Positions 51,998 to 59,763 of a stretch of 64,000 bases of DNA are shown one piece after another. Numbering within the stretch: the stretch's first letter is position 1; every line of letters starts with the position of its first letter. The translations under genes were made by a program, and so were the position numbers. Source of the DNA: Polaromonas sp. SP1 (GTDB taxonomy: Bacteria; Pseudomonadota; Gammaproteobacteria; Burkholderiales; Burkholderiaceae_C); the NCBI RefSeq assembly GCF_003711205.1, contig NZ_CP031013.1, forward strand, positions 1,902,501 to 1,966,500. The letters run 5' to 3'. The notes below the pieces were generated by a model. The model saw nothing but the letters and a program-made list of their open reading frames with translations. It did not search any database and was not told the origin of the DNA.

Positions 51998-53128
51998 ATG
52001 CTTTTGAACCAGGACCAGGAAATGATTCGCGACGCTGTGCGCGAATTTGCGAAGGCAGAACTTTGGCCCCACGCCGCACGCTGGGACAAAGAGCACCACT
52101 TCCCCGTCGAGGCGCACAAGGGCCTGGCCGCGCTGGGCGCTTACGGCATCTGTGTGCCTGAAGAATTCGGCGGCGCCAACCTGGACTACCTCACGCTCGC
52201 GCTGGTGCTGGAAGAAATCGCCGCCGGCGACGGCGGCACCAGCACCGCCATCAGCGTGACCAACTGCCCGGTCAACGCCATCCTGATGCGTTATGGCAAT
52301 GCGCAGCAGAAAAAGCACTGGCTCACCAAGCTGGCGCAGGGCGAAATGCTGGGCGTGTTCTGCCTGACCGAGCCACATGTGGGCAGCGATGCGTCGTCGC
52401 TGCGTACCACTGCTGTCAAAGACGGCGACGACTATGTGATCAACGGCGTCAAACAGTTCATCACCAGCGGCAAGAACGGCCATGCGGCCATCGTGATCGC
52501 CGTGACCGACAAGGGCGCGGGCAAAAAAGGCATGAGCGCCTTCATCGTGCCGACGGATGCGCCCGGCTACCAGGTGGCCAGCCTGGAAGACAAGCTGGGC
52601 CAGCACTCCAGCGACACCGCGCAGATCAACTTTGACAACTGCCGCATCCCCGCCGAGAACCTGATCGGCAACGAAGGCGAAGGCTACAAGATCGCGCTGG
52701 GCGCACTTGAAGGCGGGCGCATCGGCATCGCCGCGCAAAGCGTGGGCATGGCGCGCAGCGCGTTTGAGTTTGCGCTCAGCTACGCCAAAGAGCGCCAGAG
52801 CTTTGGCACCGCCATCTTCAACCACCAGGCCGTCGGCTTTCGCCTGGCAGATTGCGCCACAAAAATCGAAGCGGCCCGCCAGCTCATCTGGCACGCCGCC
52901 AGCCTGCGCGACGCCGGCCTGCCTTGCCTGAAGGAGGCCGCCATGGCAAAGCTCTTTGCCAGCGAGATGGCCGAAGAAGTTTGCAGCGCGGCCATCCAGA
53001 CGCTGGGCGGTTACGGCTATGTGAGTGACTTCCCGGTGGAGCGCATTTACCGTGACGTGCGGGTGTGCCAGATCTATGAGGGCACCTCCGACGTCCAGAA
53101 AATCATCATTCAACGCGCACTGGCCTGA
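51998..53128 (+). CDS. Acyl-CoA dehydrogenase
   Basis: 376 residues. Motifs: VFCLTEPHVGSDASSLRT, FITSGKNGHAAIVIAVT, LEGGRIGIAAQSVGMAR, and LGGYGYVSDFPVERIYRDVRVCQIYEGTSDVQKIIIQRAL, which carries the catalytic Glu in IYEGTSDVQ as in short/medium-chain enzymes. The ATG at 51998 is used. It probably acts on short or branched acyl-CoA, given thiolase and leucine-catabolism neighbours. Confidence 0.91.
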   Translation: MLLNQDQEMIRDAVREFAKAELWPHAARWDKEHHFPVEAHKGLAALGAYGICVPEEFGGANLDYLTLALVLEEIAAGDGGTSTAISVTNCPVNAILMRYGNAQQKKHWLTKLAQGEMLGVFCLTEPHVGSDASSLRTTAVKDGDDYVINGVKQFITSGKNGHAAIVIAVTDKGAGKKGMSAFIVPTDAPGYQVASLEDKLGQHSSDTAQINFDNCRIPAENLIGNEGEGYKIALGALEGGRIGIAAQSVGMARSAFEFALSYAKERQSFGTAIFNHQAVGFRLADCATKIEAARQLIWHAASLRDAGLPCLKEAAMAKLFASEMAEEVCSAAIQTLGGYGYVSDFPVERIYRDVRVCQIYEGTSDVQKIIIQRALA

Positions 53129-53164
53129 GTAGTGCGCCGCAGCCGGGGCGGCTCTACAAAGCCT

Positions 53165-53332
53165 TCAGCCGGGACTGGGCTTTTCGCTCTTCCTGGCGCG
53201 GCAGGCGTCTGAGCAATACAGCACCGAAGCCCAGTTTTTCGCCCAGCTTTTGCGCCAGGTCATGGTGCGGCCGCACACGGCGCAGGGTTTGGAGGGCAGC
53301 GATTGCTTGTTGCCTTTGAAGTCGTTTTTCAT
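53165..53332 (-). CDS. DUF2256-family small zinc-finger-like protein
   Basis: 55 residues with CAVCGRTMTWRKSW ... VLYCSDACRARK, a CxxC...CxxxC cluster typical of DUF2256 proteins. The function is unknown; such small proteins often lie near photolyase/cryptochrome genes, which are absent here. The ATG at 53332 gives the usual length; an in-frame ATG nine codons upstream is possible. Neither has a clear ribosome-binding site. Confidence 0.75.
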   Translation of the reverse strand: MKNDFKGNKQSLPSKPCAVCGRTMTWRKSWAKNWASVLYCSDACRARKSEKPSPG

Positions 53333-53413
53333 GGGTGTTGAATTAAACCAGACCGACATCGATGGGGCCTCGTAAACTGGGCGATTCAGTCCGCATTCAC
53401 CGCAGGAGACAAC

Positions 53414-53836
53414 ATGCCGATTACCAAAGGATTCCGAGCCTTGGTCGACGAAGCCATGGCGCAGGTCAAGACCTACAGCGTTGCTGAGGCCAAGGCCAAG
53501 CTCAACGACCCCAAAGTGCAGATCGTCGATATCCGTGACATCCGTGAGCTGACACCCGGCACCGTGGTCGATAGCTTCCACGCACCGCGCGGCATGCTGG
53601 AGTTCTGGGTCGACCCGGAGTCGCCGTACCACAAGCCCCTGTTTGCCGATGAAGGCAAGGAGTTCATCCTCTTTTGCGGCGCAGGCTGGCGCAGCGCTCT
53701 GGCCACCAAAACCCTGCAGGACATGGGCATGCGCAATGTGGCCCACATCGATGGCGGTTACGCCGAATGGGTGAAGCAGGGCGCGCCCACCGAAACGCTG
53801 GAAGAGCGCAAGGCCGGAGCCAAGGGCTGCGGTTGA
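53414..53836 (+). CDS. Rhodanese-like domain protein
   Basis: 140 residues, single rhodanese domain: VQIVDIRDIRELTPGTV, FHAPRGMLEFW, and the active-site loop FCGAGWRSALAT with the catalytic Cys. Cytoplasmic sulphurtransferase type. An AGGAGA ribosome-binding site precedes the ATG. Its TGA overlaps the ATG of the YchJ-type gene (TGATG at 53834-53838), so the two are coupled. Confidence 0.9.
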   Translation: MPITKGFRALVDEAMAQVKTYSVAEAKAKLNDPKVQIVDIRDIRELTPGTVVDSFHAPRGMLEFWVDPESPYHKPLFADEGKEFILFCGAGWRSALATKTLQDMGMRNVAHIDGGYAEWVKQGAPTETLEERKAGAKGCG

Positions 53837-54249
53837 TGCCCCATTTGCTGCCGTCCCAGCCCTGCCCCTGCGGCCGCCAGGCCAACAAGCGCCCATTGGC
53901 CTATGCCGCCTGCTGCGGCCGCTACCTCGATCATTTCGACGCCACGCCCGCACCGGACGCCGAGTCCCTCATGCGCTCGCGCTACACCGCCTTTGTGCTG
54001 GAGCGCGCCGACTACCTGCTCGCCAGCTGGCACGCCGGCCACCGCCCGGCCTCCATCGAGTTTGACCGCGGCGTGAAATGGCTGGGCCTGGAAGTGCGCG
54101 GCCATCGCCAGGTCGACGAGGCGCATGCCGAAGTCGAATTCGTCGCCCGCCAGAAAAGCCCCGGCAGCCCGGCCGTGCGCCTGCATGAGCGCAGCCGCTT
54201 TGTGCGCGAGGCCGGCCGCTGGTTCTATGTCGACGGCGACGTTACGTAG
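53836..54249 (+). CDS. YchJ-family (UPF0225) SEC-C motif protein
   Basis: 137 residues. The N-terminal SEC-C-like metal site CPCGRQANKRPLAYAACCGRYL is followed by an NTF2-like domain starting at ESLMRSRYTAFVLERADYLLASWHAGHRP. Length fits YchJ. The function of the family is not established. Translationally coupled to the rhodanese gene. Confidence 0.88.
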   Translation: MPHLLPSQPCPCGRQANKRPLAYAACCGRYLDHFDATPAPDAESLMRSRYTAFVLERADYLLASWHAGHRPASIEFDRGVKWLGLEVRGHRQVDEAHAEVEFVARQKSPGSPAVRLHERSRFVREAGRWFYVDGDVT

Positions 54250-54389
54250 CGGCCCGCCCCGGCTTCCCGCCCATTCGTTACCGGCGCGTTACCGCACACC
54301 GGCGGCTGCGTTGCTACCATGCAGAGGCGGCGGGCTTTTGGCCGCCCCAATCGCTTCCTGCCCCCTGCACCCAAAAATCAAGCCAAATC

Positions 54390-54438
54390 GGCATCCGGCC
54401 AAGGTGGGATATAGGCATGTAGCTCCTGAATTGATAGC
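54390..54438 (-). repeat. 49-bp composite dyad repeat, copy 9 (degraded)
   Basis: The 17-nt part GCTCCTGAATTGATAGC (54422-54438) is recognisable with one damaged arm; the 12-nt part is degenerate (GGCATCCGGCC region) but preceded by CCAAAT as in copy 8. It ends 15 bases before the HAD gene start. Confidence 0.6.
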
Positions 54439-54453
54439 AATGAAAGGCTCCCG

Positions 54454-55125
54454 GTGAAATTCGACGCGGTGTTATTTGACTGTGACGGCGTGCTGGTAGA
54501 CAGCGAGCCCATTACCAACGGCGTGTTGCGCGACATGCTGGAAGAGCAGGGCTGGAAGCTCAGCTCGGCCGAGTGCATGCGCCTGTTTGTCGGCAAGGCC
54601 GTGATCGACGAGGCGGCCACCATCGAGGCCAACACCGGCAAGCCCGTGACCCAGGCCTGGCTCGAAGAGTTTCGCGGCCGCCGCAACGAAGGGCTGGTTG
54701 AGTCCCTGCTGGCCGTGCACGGCGCCGTCGAGGCCGTCAGCCAGATCCACACCACCTACCAGGGCCGCATCGCCTGCGCGTCTGGCGCCGACCGCTTCAA
54801 GGTCGAGCTGCAGCTCAAGAAATGCGGGCTCATGCCCTTCTTTGAAGACCGTATTTTCAGCGGCCATGAAATGCCGCGTTCCAAGCCTTTCCCCGATGTC
54901 TACCTGGCTGCTGCCAAGGCGTTGGGCGTAGACCCGAGACGCTGCGCCGTGGTCGAAGATACCGTTACCGGCGTCAAAGCCGGCGTGGCGGCGGGCTGTA
55001 CCGTCTTCGGCTTCAGCCCGCCTGAGCTCGGCCACGATGCACCCAAGGCCCTGCTGGCCACCGGCGCGGTGCATGTGTTTACCGACATGGCGGATTTGCC
55101 GGCTTTACTGACGCTGAAGGGCTGA
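54454..55125 (+). CDS. HAD-superfamily hydrolase (subfamily IA, beta-phosphoglucomutase-like)
   Basis: 223 residues. Motif I FDCDGVLVDSEP (nucleophile Asp, residue about 8), motif II CASGADRFKV, motif III KPFPDVYLAAAKALG and motif IV VVEDTVTGVKAG are all present, with a helical cap between I and II. It belongs to the phosphoglycolate phosphatase/beta-phosphoglucomutase type. GTG start. The degraded repeat copy 9 lies just upstream and may have replaced promoter-proximal DNA. Confidence 0.87.
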   Translation: MKFDAVLFDCDGVLVDSEPITNGVLRDMLEEQGWKLSSAECMRLFVGKAVIDEAATIEANTGKPVTQAWLEEFRGRRNEGLVESLLAVHGAVEAVSQIHTTYQGRIACASGADRFKVELQLKKCGLMPFFEDRIFSGHEMPRSKPFPDVYLAAAKALGVDPRRCAVVEDTVTGVKAGVAAGCTVFGFSPPELGHDAPKALLATGAVHVFTDMADLPALLTLKG

Positions 55126-55226
55126 TCCGCGGAGGAGGGGCAAAAATCTTTTGCCGCAGGCGTGTCGATTTGGGCCCAGGCCGTTCGTCGTAGAGGTGTC
55201 ATCAACCACTTTTTGAAGGAATCACC

Positions 55227-55601
55227 GTGAAATACCTCTGCCTCGCCTATTACGACCCCGCCCAATTCGCCGCCATGCCGCCTGCCGACATGAAAGCCCT
55301 GGTCAGCCAGTGCCCGCCCAAAGACGCGCAGCTCAAGGCCACCGGCCAGCTGCGCGTCAGCGCCTCGCTCGGCGAGCCCGCCATCCGCCTGCAGCCGCGC
55401 GGCGGCAAGACGCAAAAGATCGACGGGCCGTTTACCGAAACCAAGGAGGTGGTCGGCGGCTTTTTCATCATCGACGCCGCCAATGCCGAAGAGGCCGTCA
55501 AAACCGCCTCGCTCCACCCGGCTGCCACGCTGGGCGAGCAGGCCAGCTGGCGCATCGACATGCACCCCATCGGTTTTTTTGAGCAGTACGACGGCAAGTG
55601 A
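55227..55601 (+). CDS. YCII-related domain protein
   Basis: 124 residues, GTG start with GAAGGA seven bases upstream. YLCLAYYDPAQF at the start and DGPFTETKEVVGGFFIIDAANAEEAVKTA in the middle are typical of the YciI-like/DGPF domain group (PhnB-neighbour type, often near sigma factors). Enzymatic role unknown. No sigma factor gene is adjacent here. Confidence 0.87.
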   Translation: MKYLCLAYYDPAQFAAMPPADMKALVSQCPPKDAQLKATGQLRVSASLGEPAIRLQPRGGKTQKIDGPFTETKEVVGGFFIIDAANAEEAVKTASLHPAATLGEQASWRIDMHPIGFFEQYDGK

Positions 55602-55909
55602 AGGCCGGCCGGCCCAAAGAGGCCCAAATCCATGATGCGGAACGGGCGTGGATAGACCTGAGACCCGCATGGCATTGACCCGGGATTGACCCGGGTCAAC
55701 TTTTGCAGATAAAAAAAGGCCTCCAGCCCAATCACCATATGGGCTTATAGCTATCAAATCAATAGCAAGCAAGGCCCGCCGGGGGCACCACCACGCCATC
55801 CCCGGCCGCCGTTGCGCCGCCCCCGCGCCCCATATCCCCCACTGCCAAAAAGCCCTCATCCTGTTAAGCTGGCTGCCCGCCTTTTAATAACGATTTGAGA
55901 GACAAAACC
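55602..55909. other. Intergenic region with TTGACCCGGG repeats and dispersed repeat
   Basis: 308 bases without a supported gene. It holds TTGACCCGGG (55675-55684) followed one base later by the palindrome TTGACCCGGGTCAA (55686-55699), and copy 10 of the 49-bp repeat (55718-55766). GAGAGAC just before 55910 is the ribosome-binding site of the aminotransferase gene. Confidence 0.6.
55718..55766 (-). repeat. 49-bp composite dyad repeat, copy 10
   Basis: 12-nt part GGCCTCCAGCCC, preceded by an A-tract; 20-nt spacer; 17-nt dyad GCTATCAAATCAATAGC (55750-55766). Intergenic. Confidence 0.88.
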
Positions 55910-57070
55910 ATGCCCGGACTCCTTCCCAACGTTGACCCTGACGGCCTGCTCGAGTTTTCGGTGGTCTACACCGACCGCGCGCTCAACCACATGTCCAGAA
56001 GCTTCCAGGGCGTGATGAGCGACATCTCCCGCATCCTCAAAGACGTGTACAAGGCCCACGCCGTGGCCCTGGTGCCCGGTAGCGGCACTTACGGCATGGA
56101 GGCCGTGGCCCGCCAGTTCGCCGCCGGCAAGCACGTCATGGTCATCCGCAACGGCTGGTTCAGCTACCGCTGGACGCAGATTTTTGACATGGGCCACATC
56201 CCCGCCTCGCACACCGTGCTCAAGGCCAAACAGACCGGCCCCGGCGCGCAAGCCCCTTGGGCGCCCGCGCCCATTGCCGACGTGGTGGCCGCCATCGCCA
56301 AAGAAAAGCCCGCACTCGTTTTTGCCCCGCACGTTGAAACCGCCTCCGGCATGATCCTGCCCGACAGCTACCTGCAGGCTGTGGCCGCTGCGGTGCATGC
56401 GGTGGGCGGCCTCTTTGTGCTCGATTGCATCGCCTCCGGCGCCATGTGGGTCGACATGAAGGCCACCGGCGTTGACGTACTCATCTCCGCCCCGCAAAAA
56501 GGCTGGAGCAGCTCACCCTGTTGCGCCATGGTCATGCTCAGCGAGCGCGCCCGCGCCGCGATTGACGGCACCACCAGCTCCAGCTTTGCCTGCGATTTGA
56601 AGAAGTGGATGCAGATCATGGAGACGTATGAAAACGGCGGCCATGCTTACCACGCCACCTTGCCCACAGACGCCCTCACACGTCTGCGCGCCGCGATGAA
56701 AGAAACGCAAGACTACGGTTTTGCCAAAGTCAAAGCCGAGCAGGAAGCCCTGGGTAGCAAGGTCCGCAAACTGTTTGAAAGCCGCGGCCTGCCCAGCGTC
56801 GCCGCCGAAGGCTTCAAGGCCCCGGGCGTGGTCGTCAGCTACACCACAGACCCCGACATCCAGTCCGGCAAAAAATTCCTTGCGCTGGGTTTGCAAACCG
56901 CCGCCGGTGTGCCGCTGCAGTGCGACGAAGGCGCAGACTTCAAGACCTTCCGCGTCGGCCTCTTCGGCCTCGACAAATGGCACCAGTCTGACCGCACCGT
57001 CAGCCAGCTCGCCGCCGCACTCGACGAAATCGGCCTGACCGAGAAGGCGCGCCAGCCTGTCGCGGCCTGA
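55910..57070 (+). CDS. Class V aminotransferase (alanine/serine-glyoxylate aminotransferase family)
   Basis: 386 residues, PLP enzyme. The N-terminal half carries LVPGSGTYGMEAVARQFAAGKHVMVIRNGWFSYRW; FVLDCIASGAMWVD supplies the cofactor Asp, and VLISAPQKGWSSSPCCAMVML the lysine (QKGW). It belongs with alanine-glyoxylate or serine-glyoxylate aminotransferases, making glycine or hydroxypyruvate. The ATG at 55910 follows GAGAGAC. The next gene encodes a formyl-folate-type enzyme with ACT domains, so a link to glycine/one-carbon metabolism is likely but inferred. Confidence 0.87.
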   Translation: MPGLLPNVDPDGLLEFSVVYTDRALNHMSRSFQGVMSDISRILKDVYKAHAVALVPGSGTYGMEAVARQFAAGKHVMVIRNGWFSYRWTQIFDMGHIPASHTVLKAKQTGPGAQAPWAPAPIADVVAAIAKEKPALVFAPHVETASGMILPDSYLQAVAAAVHAVGGLFVLDCIASGAMWVDMKATGVDVLISAPQKGWSSSPCCAMVMLSERARAAIDGTTSSSFACDLKKWMQIMETYENGGHAYHATLPTDALTRLRAAMKETQDYGFAKVKAEQEALGSKVRKLFESRGLPSVAAEGFKAPGVVVSYTTDPDIQSGKKFLALGLQTAAGVPLQCDEGADFKTFRVGLFGLDKWHQSDRTVSQLAAALDEIGLTEKARQPVAA

Positions 57071-57086
57071 GCGATCATTTTTTATC

Positions 57087-57110
57087 GGGAGCTTCGGCTC
57101 CCTTTTTTTT
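57087..57110 (+). terminator. Rho-independent terminator of the aminotransferase gene
   Basis: GGGAGC (57087-57092), TTCG tetraloop, GCTCCC (57097-57102), then eight T residues. It is 16 bases after the stop codon. Confidence 0.92.
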
Positions 57111-57161
57111 GTTTACGCTTCGATTCTTTTTCAATCAACTCATTCATAAAGAGACGTGTCA

Positions 57162-58319
57162 ATGAAATGCGCTTTGGTCGGTTCCCGTTTTTTCGCAGCC
57201 TCGGTATTTGAGGCGCTACGCAAAGAAGAAGGCATTGAGTTCACCAGCATCGTCGCCCCCGCTGAAGACGACAGGCTGGCCGTCGCCGGCCGCGCCGCCG
57301 GCATCCCCGTGCATGTGCTGACCAACCCCAAGATCGTGCCCGGCGAAGCGATTGCCGAAGGCACCGAACTCATCATCGCCGCGCACACGCATGCCCGTGT
57401 GAGCGACGACGCCCTCGCACGCTCGCGCCTGGGCGGCATCGGCTACCACCCCTCGCTGCTGCCACGGCACCGCGGCATTGCGGCCGTCGAGTGGACGATT
57501 CTGGAAGGCGACCCCATCGCCGGTGGCTCCGTCTACCACCTGGCCGACGGCTGGGACGCCGGCGCCATCGCCGCGCAAGACTGGTGCTTTGTCAAAAAAG
57601 GCGAAACCGCCCGCGAACTGTGGGAGCGCGCCCTCGCGCCCATGGGCCTGGCGCTGCTCAGCAAAGTCGTTCACCACGCCCGCCTGCAAGGCAACTTGCC
57701 CGCCAACGTGCAAGACCCCGCCTTCGCCACCCGCGCCCCCATGCTGCGCAAAGCCGTGGTGCTGACCGAAGAGGTCTCGTCCGCCAACACATCGCTGGTC
57801 GTCTCCATCGTCGGCACAGATCGCCAAGGCATCGTCAGCTCATTGGCAGACAAAGCCCAACGCTTCGGCGCCAACTGGGCCGCCAGCCGCATGACACGCC
57901 TGGCCGGTGAATTCGCCGGCATGGTCCACTTCGAAGTGCCCCGCGAAAACGCCGACAACCTCGCCATGTCACTGCGCGGCCTGCAATCCAGCGGCCTGCA
58001 AGTCGTCGTGGCCAAGAGCGACGGCGCCAACACGCCCGCCGCACTCCGCGTGTTTGAACTCGAACTCGTAGGCGAAGACCGTCTGGGCATCGTCAGCAAC
58101 CTGACCAAGATGCTCGCCGAGCGCGGCATCAGCATCGAAAGCATTCACACCGACATCGTGCGCAGCGGCGTATCAGGCAAACAGACCTTCAAGGTGGAGG
58201 CGCATTTGCTGGTGCCGGCTAAGTTGTCGGTGGAGGCGTTGCAGAAGGAGCTGGGGACGCTGGCCAGCGAGATGATGTTGGATATTGCGTTGGGTGAGAG
58301 GCAGGTTGCTGGGCAGTGA
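57162..58319 (+). CDS. Formyltransferase-fold protein with two C-terminal ACT domains
   Basis: 385 residues. Residues about 1-195 form a formyltransferase fold with GGIGYHPSLLPRHRGIAAVEWTI and YHLADGWDAGAIA. Catalytic His96 and Asp132 are 36 apart, as in Fmt and in the hydrolase domain of 10-formyl-THF dehydrogenase. The Asn of Fmt is replaced by Gly94; YHPSLLPRHRG is the dehydrogenase-type sequence. Two ACT domains follow (about 206-285, VVSIVGTDRQGIVSSLA, and about 295-375, ELVGEDRLGIVSNLTKML), like GcvR or PurU sensors. A 10-formyl-THF hydrolase regulated by amino acids is the best guess. The ATG at 57162 has AAAGAG eight bases upstream. The end of the gene is less GC-rich. Confidence 0.82.
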   Translation: MKCALVGSRFFAASVFEALRKEEGIEFTSIVAPAEDDRLAVAGRAAGIPVHVLTNPKIVPGEAIAEGTELIIAAHTHARVSDDALARSRLGGIGYHPSLLPRHRGIAAVEWTILEGDPIAGGSVYHLADGWDAGAIAAQDWCFVKKGETARELWERALAPMGLALLSKVVHHARLQGNLPANVQDPAFATRAPMLRKAVVLTEEVSSANTSLVVSIVGTDRQGIVSSLADKAQRFGANWAASRMTRLAGEFAGMVHFEVPRENADNLAMSLRGLQSSGLQVVVAKSDGANTPAALRVFELELVGEDRLGIVSNLTKMLAERGISIESIHTDIVRSGVSGKQTFKVEAHLLVPAKLSVEALQKELGTLASEMMLDIALGERQVAGQ

Positions 58320-58596
58320 GCAGCCCCTATTAGGGGCAGCCAATACGGGGGGTAGTGCTTCCAGGCCCTTTCGCGATCTTTGTGACTAAGCCTTAGAAGT
58401 ACGGCATTCCCGCCTCACTCATTCCTGTTCTAGCTGACCTGTTTCGATAGTAGTCAACGACTAGATTGGCTGTCACAAGGTAGCGTTCAAAAAACACTCT
58501 TAGATTAGTATTACAAATAATTCGCACACACAGTAGTCAGTTAATTGATACAATTCGTCAGATAAATATCCATCTGAATCGAAAAGCACCAATTAA
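58320..58596. other. AT-rich left flank and promoter region of the defence-like island
   Basis: 277 bases without a gene. Base composition changes sharply: the last 150 bases are clearly AT-rich compared with the high-GC gene before. The promoter of the island operon should lie here, but I cannot fix its boxes. It includes ACTAAGCCTTA (58385-58395), which recurs with one change at the right side of the island. Confidence 0.6.
58385..58395 (+). repeat. Left imperfect direct repeat flanking the island
   Basis: ACTAAGCCTTA matches 10 of 11 bases with ACTAAGTCTTA at 63177-63187, on the other side of the four-gene island. The short length means chance cannot be excluded. Confidence 0.3.
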
Positions 58597-59763
58597 ATGT
58601 CAAAAACTGACGAAATATCTCAGATAGAGGACGATTTCGCCACTTTAGCGGCGTTGGCGGTTGGGCCGACTCCAGAGAGCGTCCGGCTGATGCTGGCAAA
58701 GCTGGTTCGCCGTTATCGCATCACCCATCCAGCCCTCGCTGGCCGTCTGGGCGATGCCCTGCGCACTAGTCAGACTCGCACGGCAGGTCATGCTGTGCTT
58801 CGCAAGGCATCCACTTCGCTAATGGGTAATGAGGATCAACTGCCGGTCGACGCCGACTCCCGTAATTCCCTCATTCGAATCTTCGATGATTTGGGCGGCC
58901 TGGATGCGCCTTTGCTGACGCCCGAGCTTCAGCAGGGTATCGATGCCATCGTCCGCGAACGGAAGAACCGCAAGCGTCTGGAATCACATGGCATTCCGCC
59001 GACCCGATCCGCCATCCTTGTTGGACCTCCTGGTGTGGGAAAAACATTGTCTGCACGCTGGATCGCGTTCCAGCTGGGCAAGCCGTTGTGGGTACTTGAT
59101 CTCACTACTGTGATGAGCAGCTTGCTGGGAAAGACCGGCAGCAATTTGCGTGCTGTGTTCGATCACGCAAAAGCCAATGAAGCAATTTTGCTTTTAGACG
59201 AGGTTGATGCAATCGCTAAGAGGCGCAGCGACGAAGCTGACGTAGGTGAACTCAAGCGACTCGTTACAGCAATTTTGCAAGAAGTTGATGCTTGGCCCGC
59301 AACCGGTCTCCTGCTGGCAGCAACAAATCACCCTGAATTGGTTGATCCTGCACTCTGGCGACGCTTCGACCATACCTTCCGTTTTGACACACCTGTTCCG
59401 GAGTTAACCGAGGCGGCGATTCGCCGATTCTTTAGAGGTTCGCAGGAGGCGTTCGAAGAAGTCATTCCGCTTCTGTCTCTGGCATTGGAGGGGGTGTCAC
59501 TGTCAGACGTGGAAAAGGTGGTTGCTTCCTTGCGTCGCCGAGCGCTCCTGGAGAACACAGATCCGGTGGACCTGGCAATGCCGCTGGCAACCGAGTTTGC
59601 TCACAAACTGGACAAAAAACAGAGGCTAGTCCTTGCCCTCCGGTTAGCAAAATCACTTCTGCCTCATGAAACGATTCGTGCGCTTACAGGTGTGTCTCGT
59701 GACACTATTCGAAAGTACGCTGGCCCGTCTCCAGTACGTGGCCGGCCGCGAAAGGAGAAATGA
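58597..59763 (+). CDS. ietA: AAA+ ATPase, IetA-like (antiphage IetAS system)
   Basis: 388 residues. Helical N-terminal part (1-120), then an AAA+ core: Walker A GPPGVGKT with Lys149, Walker B LLLDEVDA (Asp201-Glu202), sensor Asn244 (AATNHPEL) and arginine finger candidates in PALWRRFDHTF. A C-terminal segment (LTGVSRDTIRKYAGPSPVRGRP) looks like a small HTH plus basic tail. It is followed without any gap by a subtilase gene, the arrangement of IetA/IetS, reported as an antiphage pair and earlier in plasmid incompatibility. Codons use far more A/T in third position than neighbouring genes, suggesting transfer. Confidence 0.85.
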   Translation: MSKTDEISQIEDDFATLAALAVGPTPESVRLMLAKLVRRYRITHPALAGRLGDALRTSQTRTAGHAVLRKASTSLMGNEDQLPVDADSRNSLIRIFDDLGGLDAPLLTPELQQGIDAIVRERKNRKRLESHGIPPTRSAILVGPPGVGKTLSARWIAFQLGKPLWVLDLTTVMSSLLGKTGSNLRAVFDHAKANEAILLLDEVDAIAKRRSDEADVGELKRLVTAILQEVDAWPATGLLLAATNHPELVDPALWRRFDHTFRFDTPVPELTEAAIRRFFRGSQEAFEEVIPLLSLALEGVSLSDVEKVVASLRRRALLENTDPVDLAMPLATEFAHKLDKKQRLVLALRLAKSLLPHETIRALTGVSRDTIRKYAGPSPVRGRPRKEK

